Positions 8,733-16,124 of a DNA stretch of 64,000 nucleotides are shown here, in pieces. Position 1 is the stretch's first letter; each line of letters starts with the position of its first letter. The DNA comes from a virus: the IMG/VR virus record IMGVR_UViG_3300008117_000018, positions 1-64,000 of that record. One strand, written 5' to 3'. The notes beneath the pieces are model-generated. The model saw only the letters and a list, made by a program, of their open reading frames with translations, had not been told where the DNA came from and did no database searches. The translations under genes and the position numbers were made by a program.

Positions 8733-9711
8733 TTAATATCTCTTTTATTTTTTTCCAACTTAAACCATCTCCATAAGGACAATCAGCATCAACAACATAA
8801 TCATTTTTCATTAAATCAAATAGTTTAGATAATTTATCTGGAGATTCACATAAAAAACTATGAACACCAACACTCTCAGGTCTCTCTGTAGTTTTTCTAC
8901 AAACAATAATTTTCTTATTCAAAAAAGAACACTCTTCCTGAAGTCCACCACTATCACTTATAACAAATTTACATTTTTTTATGTAGTCAATTGTCTCTGG
9001 ATGAGATAAAGGACTTACAATTTTTACATTTTTTAGAATATCTCTGTGTTTTTGAACATCAGGATTAGGATGCAACGGGATAATAAACTCAATGTCTTTA
9101 TTTTCAGAAGCTAGTTTGTCTATTGACTCAAACCATTTGTCCATAATAGAAAGATTGTCTCTTCTATGTAGAGTAATTAATATTTTATCATCATAAATAC
9201 AATTAGATTTGTCTATATTATCAAGTCCAGTATTCCCTACAACAAATACATTATCTCTTATATTTTCATTCAATAAGTTTTTAGCATTAAATTCAGTTGG
9301 ACATAAGTGTATAGAAGATATTCTACTTATTAATTGCCTATTCATTTCTTCTGGAAATGGATTAGAAATATCACCAGACCTTAGTCCCGCTTCTAAATGT
9401 ATTATGTTTTTTTGACAATTAAAAGCTGATATAGATATTGCACAAGCAGTAGATGTGTCACCTTGAACTAAAACATAATCAACATCATCAAAAATATGTT
9501 CATTTCTAAGAATATTTGCTATAATATTATTTAATCTATTAGTTGATAATTCATCACTGATATTCAACTTGATATCAACTTTAACTTCACTTAGTAGATC
9601 TTTATGTTGACCAGTAAAACAAGTCTTAACCGGTAGGTTATCTATTATTGATTTCACCTTTATATATTCTGGTCTAGTACCAAAACAGACTAAAACTCTA
9701 GATAAGTCCAT
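8719..9711 (-). CDS. wecB: UDP-N-acetylglucosamine 2-epimerase (WecB type)
   Basis: A 330-residue enzyme that converts UDP-GlcNAc to UDP-ManNAc, supplying sugar precursor. Diagnostic motifs are all present: FGTRPEYIKV at the N-terminus, HLEAGLRSGD and PEEMNRQLIS in the middle, LITLHRRDN, and the C-terminal SDSGGLQEE with TERPESVGV. It is slightly shorter than cellular WecB (about 370). It converges on the LicD fusion with a 14-base overlap and is flanked by glycosyltransferases, which fits a glycan pathway. Start MDLSRVLVCFGTRPE. Confidence 0.88.
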   Translation of the reverse strand: MDLSRVLVCFGTRPEYIKVKSIIDNLPVKTCFTGQHKDLLSEVKVDIKLNISDELSTNRLNNIIANILRNEHIFDDVDYVLVQGDTSTACAISISAFNCQKNIIHLEAGLRSGDISNPFPEEMNRQLISRISSIHLCPTEFNAKNLLNENIRDNVFVVGNTGLDNIDKSNCIYDDKILITLHRRDNLSIMDKWFESIDKLASENKDIEFIIPLHPNPDVQKHRDILKNVKIVSPLSHPETIDYIKKCKFVISDSGGLQEECSFLNKKIIVCRKTTERPESVGVHSFLCESPDKLSKLFDLMKNDYVVDADCPYGDGLSWKKIKEILIKRT

Positions 9712-9798
9712 AAATTTAAATTTTTATTATATATAAAAACATTACTTATTTAAACATTAGGTAATTTACAATCTATAATAAAAAAATAAAACCTATTA

Positions 9799-10557
9799 AT
9801 GGAAAAATACGCTTTCACCTATATCATAGGATATAGACACAGAGTAGATAGATTTATGAATCTAAAAAGAGTGTTAGACTGGATTAATGCATTTTCATCT
9901 GTTCAAGTAATATTAGTAGAACAAGATAAGTATTCTAAAATTTCACACTTGAATCTCAAAGCACAACACATCTTTTTAAAAACAGACAAACCATATAATA
10001 AATCTTGGTCTTTCAACGTGGCTCTTAAATACGTAAAATCAGATATAGTTGCATTTGCAGACTCAGATCTTATCATGAACCCAGACGCTCTAATAGAATC
10101 ACTAAAATTAATTAGTCAATATGAAATGGTGAATCCCTATAATTCTGTAATAGACTTGGACCCTCAAGAGACAGGACTACCTATAGACCAAATTGTTTCA
10201 ATTAATAGACCTGGTAGAGGCGAGACGGATCATCAAAAAGTGCCTCTATGTGGGGGAATTTGCATCTTTAGAAAAGATGCAATAAACAAGATAGGCGGTT
10301 GGAATGAAAACTTCATAGGCTGGGGAGCAGAAGACGATTTTCAATCAATTAAAGTTACTAATTTTTTATCGTGGACTGAACTACCACATAAATGTTATCA
10401 TCTTTATCATGTAAGAGAAGCACCTAACATGCCGCTTTATCAAAGAAATATTCAACTATTGAATCAATTAGCTACTCTCTCTAAAGAAGACTTAGTCAAA
10501 ACCATAAATAAAGACATTCCAAAAAATGGCATGAAAAATAAATATGACAATTTTTAA
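9799..10557 (+). CDS. GT2-family glycosyltransferase (galactosyl/GalNAc-transferase-like)
   Basis: A 252-residue single-domain GT-A enzyme. Residues 1-90 carry the nucleotide-binding strand pattern and the metal site FADSDLIM; residues about 150-190 carry GGICIFRKDAI and the acceptor-loop signature GGWNENFIGWGAEDDF typical of polypeptide GalNAc-transferases and chondroitin polymerases. Likely adds a hexose or N-acetylhexosamine to a phage-directed glycan. It overlaps the following capsid-like gene by 14 bases, which may hint that the target is a virion protein; that link is inference. Confidence 0.8.
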   Translation: MEKYAFTYIIGYRHRVDRFMNLKRVLDWINAFSSVQVILVEQDKYSKISHLNLKAQHIFLKTDKPYNKSWSFNVALKYVKSDIVAFADSDLIMNPDALIESLKLISQYEMVNPYNSVIDLDPQETGLPIDQIVSINRPGRGETDHQKVPLCGGICIFRKDAINKIGGWNENFIGWGAEDDFQSIKVTNFLSWTELPHKCYHLYHVREAPNMPLYQRNIQLLNQLATLSKEDLVKTINKDIPKNGMKNKYDNF

Positions 10558-11320
10558 AGACCAATTAAAATCTATCTGCAACTATTCAGATAAGCAGATG
10601 ACTACACCAAAAGCTCAATTGATGTATGTTGATATGATATCATCAGATGATGAAGAATATAAAAGACAGATCAAACAAAAAAATAGAGAATTAGTAGTTG
10701 ATGCTATTTTAGATGATAAGATTGAAGAATTAAATACATTCAGAGAAAATAACATTGCATCACAAGTAGTTGATTTAAGCTCTCAATATAATCCGGCAGT
10801 TAGTAGTGCTGGACAACAAGTAATAAGTCCAAAAATTATGCAAATAAACTTAACTGCTAAAAAATTTGAGACTTATGAAAAATTATGGAATGAAGTAGTT
10901 GATTTTTTAAATCAAAATACACAAAATCCTAAATCTAAAGCAAATGGCCCATACACATCGTTAGATGTTACTCTAAATGGTGACTTTGAACAAGATTATA
11001 GAAGAGTAATTGCAAAATTGATGATGTCATCAAATATAATTGCAATGGATGGAAGAATTGGACCAGCAACATCACTAATTTATGGTAAAAAATCATTTCC
11101 TTATATAAATTATGCTAGAAATCAATTTGAATCAAATAATATAAATGGAATACAAACCTATTTCAGTGACTTAATTGATGATGATAAAATCATCGTATGT
11201 AGAGGAAGTAATATAGACCAACCAGGATTATTACTTATTGATAACTCTACAACAGGAAATTACTTTTTTGACAAAACACCAAACTGGCATAAACAATTTT
11301 GTTGGTTTAAAATTATTTAA
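10544..11320 (+). CDS. Small protein with a C-terminal piece of the major-capsid-protein fold
   Basis: A 258-residue protein. Its C-terminal ~110 residues align by eye with the last quarter of this phage's capsid protein (40885-42609): AMDGRIGPATSLI against ATEGRVGPAQYLI, and DDKIIVCRGSNIDQPGLLLI against DNRIVLGRKNNPDQPGIIFV, in the same order and similar spacing. The N-terminal half is helical, polar and unassigned. It is far shorter than gp23 or gp24 of T4 (over 400 residues), so it is not a full vertex protein. It may be a capsid accessory or a decoy of the fold. It sits between glycosyltransferase and methyltransferase genes. Confidence 0.6.
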   Translation: MTIFKDQLKSICNYSDKQMTTPKAQLMYVDMISSDDEEYKRQIKQKNRELVVDAILDDKIEELNTFRENNIASQVVDLSSQYNPAVSSAGQQVISPKIMQINLTAKKFETYEKLWNEVVDFLNQNTQNPKSKANGPYTSLDVTLNGDFEQDYRRVIAKLMMSSNIIAMDGRIGPATSLIYGKKSFPYINYARNQFESNNINGIQTYFSDLIDDDKIIVCRGSNIDQPGLLLIDNSTTGNYFFDKTPNWHKQFCWFKII

Positions 11321-11323
11321 TAT

Positions 11324-11932
11324 ATGGAAATAATTGAACCAAATCCATTACTGATAAAATATGTCCAAAGATGTAATTCACTATTTACAGAATTTGATTC
11401 TTTAAAAAAAGATTTTGTTGATTCAAACGAGTGGCATTATATAATGTCTAATTTAGAACAAAATATTTTTCTTTTACAAAGATTAAAAGAAAAGAATCTT
11501 CTAAATAAGAATACAATTAACATATGTGATGCCGGTATAGGCTTAGGCGCTGCATTATTTGATATCTATTTACAATCACAAGAAATTACTGATAAAAAAT
11601 TTTATTTTACAGGTATAGAAAAATATGATTCGTATCTGAATTATCTAAATGAATACTTGATAGAAAATTGGAAAAACAAACTTACAATTATAAAAGGTGA
11701 CATAATGCAACAGGATTATTCAAAATATGATATAGTTTATTCATACTCACCTTTTAGAAGTCCAAGATTACTTGTAGACTTCTACACAAAAGTTAAAAAT
11801 GAGATATCCCCTGGTTCATTGATTATTGAAAATAGAAATAAAGGATATGGAATTGAATCAACTATGACTATGGTCGATGGATTAGAATGTATAGTATTGG
11901 ATGATATAGTTGTTTTTAAAAAAACTATTTAG
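11324..11932 (+). CDS. SAM-dependent methyltransferase-like protein
   Basis: A 202-residue protein with a Rossmann-type class I methyltransferase pattern: motif I as ICDAGIGLGAAL (about residues 66-77), an acidic strand end at FTGIEKYD, then GDIMQQDYSKYDIVYSYSPF in the place of motif IV. Glycine-rich loop spacing is canonical. The substrate is unknown; its position directly after the capsid-like protein and within the sugar cluster suggests modification of a glycan or protein. A partial promoter-like TTTAATATATG overlaps its ATG. Confidence 0.6.
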   Translation: MEIIEPNPLLIKYVQRCNSLFTEFDSLKKDFVDSNEWHYIMSNLEQNIFLLQRLKEKNLLNKNTINICDAGIGLGAALFDIYLQSQEITDKKFYFTGIEKYDSYLNYLNEYLIENWKNKLTIIKGDIMQQDYSKYDIVYSYSPFRSPRLLVDFYTKVKNEISPGSLIIENRNKGYGIESTMTMVDGLECIVLDDIVVFKKTI

Positions 11933-12509
11933 CAGCTACTCTAATTTTATCGTACTTAATTAATAATTTATAAATATTTTCATATTCGTTTATTGGATCA
12001 GAAACTATTTGTTGATACCATTTGTTATTGTTAAGATACTCTACTAACATTCCTTTTTTGAAATCACCAATTTTAGTTGGTTTCCAATATCTTACTTGCT
12101 CTAAAAATGAAAAAGATAAACCATTGTATAAATAAGAAGTGTTATCTGAGTCAGTATTATATAAAACTATACTAAGTGGTTTTTCTTGACCATCTCTAAA
12201 TACTTTTTTAGCAATTGACTCATCTCTATATTTTATTATACCACACTCTTGATGAAAATGATTCAATAAAAATATTAAATCTTTTCTTAGTTCATCATTA
12301 TCTACACCAGAAAAAGCCAAAATAGAATTTTCATACTGACCTTTATAAAAACTCTGAATAGGAATTATTGTATAGTCTTTAGCATATAATATAGATGTCA
12401 TATCATCGAGCCTATCTGATGATAGCAATATAAATGATATTTTAGGGTTTTGTAAATCTAACACAAACTTATATATTAAATTAGAAGTCTTAGAAATTGA
12501 ATTGATCAA
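11925..12509 (-). CDS. Hypothetical protein
   Basis: Encodes 194 residues of mixed alpha/beta composition. The N-terminus (MINSISKTSNLIYKF) is followed by a strand (ISFILLSSDR); the C-terminus ends KLLIKYDKIRVAAK. There is no signal peptide or membrane helix. Its start lies 20 bases inside the polymerase-like gene upstream, so it is the last gene of a minus-strand unit running from 16045. No family is recognised. Confidence 0.45.
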   Translation of the reverse strand: MINSISKTSNLIYKFVLDLQNPKISFILLSSDRLDDMTSILYAKDYTIIPIQSFYKGQYENSILAFSGVDNDELRKDLIFLLNHFHQECGIIKYRDESIAKKVFRDGQEKPLSIVLYNTDSDNTSYLYNGLSFSFLEQVRYWKPTKIGDFKKGMLVEYLNNNKWYQQIVSDPINEYENIYKLLIKYDKIRVAAK

Positions 12510-13749
12510 ATAACTCTGTTTTAAATATAGCCTCTACTAAATTTTTATTCTTTTTTGCCATAATCAAACTGTCGTGTACGGTTATCAATTTTACCGAAGA
12601 ATCCTCTATCATTATTTTTTTTACAATTTTATTAAAGATTAAATTAGATTCCATTTTTTGCAAATCATAAGCTAAAATTTTATAATCACCCTTTTCCTTT
12701 TTATATAGAGTTATAAAATTGTGAATTGTCGGAAATACTGATTTAAATAACTTATCAGCTCTACTATTTGCTGCATTCCTACCGAATAAAACCTTATAAG
12801 TTAGTTCTTTTACTTCTTTTTTATCTTTTATATTTAGTTTCTGCATTAAAAATTGATAATAATTACCAGAGATAGTCAATTCTTTAAAAATTTCAAACTC
12901 TTCAGATTTAACCCAATTTGTTTTAGAATCTCTAATTAATTTTGTTAGAAAAAGTGGTTGTGAATTTGAAATATCTATTTCACAAGTTTCCTCACCATCT
13001 ATAAGAAGACAATTTTTTCTAATGAAACTTCTCAGGATAGTAAAATTAGTATGCATTCTACCATAAGAATCAAAATGAAAAAATATATGTTTTTCATTTA
13101 TTGAATCACAAGCATAAACATTTCTATTATAGATATCAAAGTCTTTTTCTTTTAATGAATCTAAAAAGAAAATCGATCTTGGTAAGTCGATCTGAACAGA
13201 AAATAAATCAGACACTAACTTCTCACGAACCGTATCTTCAATAAGTGTATAATTTGTTTTAGAATTATTAATTAATTCTAAAACCTTTTTTTTATATTTT
13301 TTTAATAAAACTTTATCGTAGTTTTTTATTCTTTTTTTCTTAGATTTTATGACTTTTGGATTTAGTGAGTAAATTCTAGACGTCACGCCCTTTTTATAAT
13401 TAGTAATTAGTTGAAGTATGTTTCTCTCTATCAGATAATCCATATAACTTTTATACAAATAGCCATATTTATCTTTTAAAACTTCAGCATTTATGACAAA
13501 TTTGTTTTCTTTTTTGAAATAGTATTTTAATAGTAAGTTATTGACTATATCAATAAGATAAGCTGGTTTAATTTTTTGATTTTTATATTCTATAGTTTTT
13601 AATTTAGAAATAGAATCCAGACACTCTGGAAGATAATGTAGGCAGTAATTTTTTTCTCTTAATCTTTTTAAAATATTATTTGAAATTTTTAAGTTACTTA
13701 CTTTGACTATATTCATATCAATCTTATTAAGATTTTCTAATAGATTCAT
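12490..13749 (-). CDS. Compact polymerase-like protein (family A DNA polymerase / T7-type RNA polymerase palm)
   Basis: A 419-residue protein with the palm and fingers signatures of the family A/T7 superfamily in the right order: HFDSYGRMHTNFTIL (about 225-239, like the template-contacting GR motif), motif A EIDISNSQP with Asp259, fingers helix KELTYKVLFGRN (about 314-325), DLQKMESNLIF (362-372) in place of the MQGTAAD helix, and motif C LITVHDSLI with His392-Asp393. Exonuclease and normal thumb domains are absent; residues 1-200 are Lys-rich and unassigned. Both catalytic Asp residues are present, so activity is plausible. Whether it makes DNA, RNA or primers is unknown. Overlaps neighbours on both sides by a few bases. 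Confidence 0.6.
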   Translation of the reverse strand: MNLLENLNKIDMNIVKVSNLKISNNILKRLREKNYCLHYLPECLDSISKLKTIEYKNQKIKPAYLIDIVNNLLLKYYFKKENKFVINAEVLKDKYGYLYKSYMDYLIERNILQLITNYKKGVTSRIYSLNPKVIKSKKKRIKNYDKVLLKKYKKKVLELINNSKTNYTLIEDTVREKLVSDLFSVQIDLPRSIFFLDSLKEKDFDIYNRNVYACDSINEKHIFFHFDSYGRMHTNFTILRSFIRKNCLLIDGEETCEIDISNSQPLFLTKLIRDSKTNWVKSEEFEIFKELTISGNYYQFLMQKLNIKDKKEVKELTYKVLFGRNAANSRADKLFKSVFPTIHNFITLYKKEKGDYKILAYDLQKMESNLIFNKIVKKIMIEDSSVKLITVHDSLIMAKKNKNLVEAIFKTELFDQFNF

Positions 13750-13946
13750 TGTTTGAAAATTTTATTAATTTTTTGTTTTCTTTTACTCTTAATCATCTCA
13801 CTCATTAATTGACTGGCTAAATCGTCTATATTGATACCATGATAAGATTTTAAATCATGTGATAAATCTCGTGACCAAGTCGCTCTTAGAACTCTTGTAT
13901 CAGCTTTAACTTCAACAGAAGTCATACTAAGACCAATAGATTTCAT
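13746..13946 (-). CDS. 66-residue fragment resembling the gp23 capsid spine region
   Basis: The short product (SVEVKADTRVLRATWSRDL...) resembles the T4 gp23 segment with SVEAKSRQLKAAYSIELAQDL followed by an HG-x-D-A-E-like helix; here SYHGINIDDL takes that place. The same region of this phage's own capsid protein (near ISSKTIAVGTIEVSS) is more distant. It overlaps the genes on both sides by four bases or one base (ATG/stop), so it is translated as part of the cluster and is not a random remnant. Role unknown; a capsid-assembly helper is possible. Confidence 0.5.
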   Translation of the reverse strand: MKSIGLSMTSVEVKADTRVLRATWSRDLSHDLKSYHGINIDDLASQLMSEMIKSKRKQKINKIFKQ

Positions 13947-15286
13947 TATTTTGTTGGTGTTTGTTCTTTACCAACTTCAGGAACTATAGGCATTTTACCA
14001 CCTTTACCCTTTTTCTTCTTTTGCTCACCAGATTCTTTATCAAATTCATCATATACATCTGGATAAACTTGACCCTCAGCATCAGTGTCATATTGTATAT
14101 CGAAGAAGTCTCCAAAGTCAAGAAGACCAGCTCTACCTAGCTCTATTTCTTGCATTTTATTTAAATATTTAGATATATAATCGTCAATATCTTGAACAAA
14201 ACCATTAAAAAGTTTCACGGTATTATCAGTAAATATACCAATTGCTTTTTTCTTTTTCTTATTAAGAGAACCCAATAAAACTTTGAAAATATATTCAAGT
14301 TTTGGACTTTCTTCAATATACTCTTTAGTCAATTTATTATTTATCAACTCAACATTAATTTTAAACTTTTGTTTATCAAAAAATTCAGGAACAATGAAGT
14401 CAAAGTTTAGTAAATCTTCTTTTACCTCAGAAACATAGAGGTTAAATAATTTGCTTACTAAATAAAGGTAACACTCATCTTTCTTTTCGCCTTTTAATTT
14501 TATATCTTCTATATTTAGAGATTGACAAAAATTTAAGAAATTTACAAGTATAAGTGTATAAATCTCAACAAAATCAGTATCATTTGTTTCACTTATTCGA
14601 GTATAAAGTGGATTCAATAATTCAAAAGAAAGGTCATCTTTTAAAGTTCTTATAATCAGCTTTTCTATGTTATTCTGAAAGTCTTCACTATTCATTAAGA
14701 AAGAGTTTTCAATGTTAGGATTTAAAATCTTATAAAAGAAATAAGAAAATGATTTTTCACCAAAAATATAATCTAAATCTTCTTCAGACGTATTTAGAAA
14801 ATATTTTATAGCTTCTTTCATTGTTTCAGTAAGTTTACCTTGAAAAACAATTGGAACCATATCAACATTTATTAATCTAGCATATTCGTCTAGTTCATCA
14901 ATATTAAAGCCATACTTTCCTGATTTATTTATAGCAGATAACACTAAATTATTTTTAGGAATTCTATCATATTGTATATTGGCGGGTTGATTATCTGGAA
15001 AATATTCAAAACAAAACCACCATTTCTTATTAAGAAGTGATTTTACACGATTATCTAATTGATTAAAGTAATTTATTGCAGGATTATAATAATTCTGCAT
15101 CGCTAAGTCAATTAAGTTTATTGGTTCGTTTGATATAGACTTAGGCTTTAGAATAAATTCAGTTCCATTCCAATTTACCCATATTTTACTACCTTGTATA
15201 TCTTCTATTACAATAATTTCATCACTTAATATACCATCAAGTAATTCTTTTTCATTTAAGCCGTTAAGCGTAACTAATTTTGCCAT
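13946..15286 (-). CDS. RNA-ligase-like nucleotidyltransferase, apparently without catalytic lysines
   Basis: A 446-residue protein with the layout of phage ATP-dependent RNA/DNA ligases: motif I region at VIEDIQGSKIWV (about 26-37), motif III at WWFCFEYFPDNQP followed by IQYDRIPKNNLVL (conserved in T4-type phage ligase homologues), and a motif IV/V-like IEKLIIR...FELLNPLY. In active members motif I reads EKxxG with Lys as the AMP acceptor; here it reads EDIQG, and the motif IV Gly and motif V Lys also appear replaced. It may be a pseudoenzyme with a structural or RNA-binding role. The C-terminus is a charged, Lys-rich disordered tail. Confidence 0.6.
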   Translation of the reverse strand: MAKLVTLNGLNEKELLDGILSDEIIVIEDIQGSKIWVNWNGTEFILKPKSISNEPINLIDLAMQNYYNPAINYFNQLDNRVKSLLNKKWWFCFEYFPDNQPANIQYDRIPKNNLVLSAINKSGKYGFNIDELDEYARLINVDMVPIVFQGKLTETMKEAIKYFLNTSEEDLDYIFGEKSFSYFFYKILNPNIENSFLMNSEDFQNNIEKLIIRTLKDDLSFELLNPLYTRISETNDTDFVEIYTLILVNFLNFCQSLNIEDIKLKGEKKDECYLYLVSKLFNLYVSEVKEDLLNFDFIVPEFFDKQKFKINVELINNKLTKEYIEESPKLEYIFKVLLGSLNKKKKKAIGIFTDNTVKLFNGFVQDIDDYISKYLNKMQEIELGRAGLLDFGDFFDIQYDTDAEGQVYPDVYDEFDKESGEQKKKKGKGGKMPIVPEVGKEQTPTK

Positions 15287-15315
15287 TTTGATTTCTGTTT
15301 TTTATCAAATTTTTG

Positions 15316-15326
15316 TATATATTAAT
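15316..15326 (-). promoter_or_regulatory. TTAATATATA promoter-like motif
   Basis: Minus-strand ATTAATATATA about 30 bases before the ligase-like gene (start 15286). It overlaps the end of the gene at 15322. Confidence 0.4.
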
Positions 15327-15594
15327 TATTCAAAAACATTAATATCTCATCTAAATTCTCTTTATTGAATCCGTGTAATGGTTTTCCACCATTTTTGAGA
15401 TAATCATTATATAATTCATTATATTGATCCTCTGTATAAAAGTTATCATCTATTTCGGAAAATATAATATTTGTGTCGTGTGATGTAATGGTCTTATTTT
15501 GTAGACGTGTCTCACCATAAGCAGGACCAACCGGACCAACAAGTTCCGTTCCAGAGACTTCTTCTAAAATAAATTCTTTAAATTTCTTAATCAT
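15322..15594 (-). CDS. Small protein with capsid-targeting-like N-terminus
   Basis: A 90-residue protein starting MIKKFKEFILEEVSG, very close in form to the T4 internal-protein signal MKTYQEFIAE. A cut after the Glu pair would leave a ~75-residue acidic protein. No enzymatic motif; the remainder has a Gly-Pro segment (ELVGPVGPAYGE) and acidic, Tyr-rich helices. Its start overlaps the stop of the gene at 15587-16045. It may be an internal head protein; inference rests on the N-terminus only. Confidence 0.5.
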   Translation of the reverse strand: MIKKFKEFILEEVSGTELVGPVGPAYGETRLQNKTITSHDTNIIFSEIDDNFYTEDQYNELYNDYLKNGGKPLHGFNKENLDEILMFLNN

Positions 15595-16045
15595 TATTTG
15601 CCTCTATTTTTTCAAAAAATTCATCTTGTTGTTGAAGCGAATATTGATTCTTTTTCACATTATAAATTATATTATATAAGAATCTGTCACTTAGAAAATG
15701 AGTATAATCTCCTTTTAATTTTATTATACATTCTTCTTTTTCAAAATCGTTCCCAACAGAAGTAATTTGTAATCCGATTTTACCATCTCTATCAATCAAA
15801 TCACAGATAACAATCTTGCTTTTGGATAACAAATCATTCAAACGGCTATAAGTTGTATTTTTACTTAATAACATGTAATCTTTAGTATCATCATCAGTGG
15901 TCTCATTATATAAATTTAGAAAACTTTTTTCTCTATCAGATAATTTTTTCTTTTTAGAAACTTTATCCAATATTCTATTCATCTCAATATCTTTAAGAGA
16001 TTCACCCAAAATGTAGTACTTAAATAGTCTTTTCACATCAGTCAT
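15587..16045 (-). CDS. Hypothetical protein
   Basis: A 152-residue soluble protein. The N-terminal half (ILDKVSKKKKLSDREKSFLNLY) is helical and basic; the C-terminal half has a strand-rich segment (KIVICDLIDRDGKIGLQITSV). First gene of the minus-strand unit that continues to 11925; a TATATATTAAC motif (16068-16078, reverse of GTTAATATATA) precedes it. The function is not recognised. Confidence 0.45.
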   Translation of the reverse strand: MTDVKRLFKYYILGESLKDIEMNRILDKVSKKKKLSDREKSFLNLYNETTDDDTKDYMLLSKNTTYSRLNDLLSKSKIVICDLIDRDGKIGLQITSVGNDFEKEECIIKLKGDYTHFLSDRFLYNIIYNVKKNQYSLQQQDEFFEKIEANND

Positions 16046-16067
16046 AATTTATAATAACTTACTAATA

Positions 16068-16078
16068 TATATATTAAC
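16068..16078 (-). promoter_or_regulatory. TTAATATATA promoter-like motif
   Basis: Minus-strand GTTAATATATA, 23 bases before the start at 16045. Confidence 0.4.
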
Positions 16079-16094
16079 TAATGAATGCTTAGTT

Positions 16095-16105
16095 TTTAAT
16101 ATATA
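16095..16105 (+). promoter_or_regulatory. TTTAATATATA promoter-like motif
   Basis: Exact motif 20 bases before the tape-measure-like gene (ATG 16125). Confidence 0.5.
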
Positions 16106-16124
16106 CTTTGAAAATTATTTTTGT

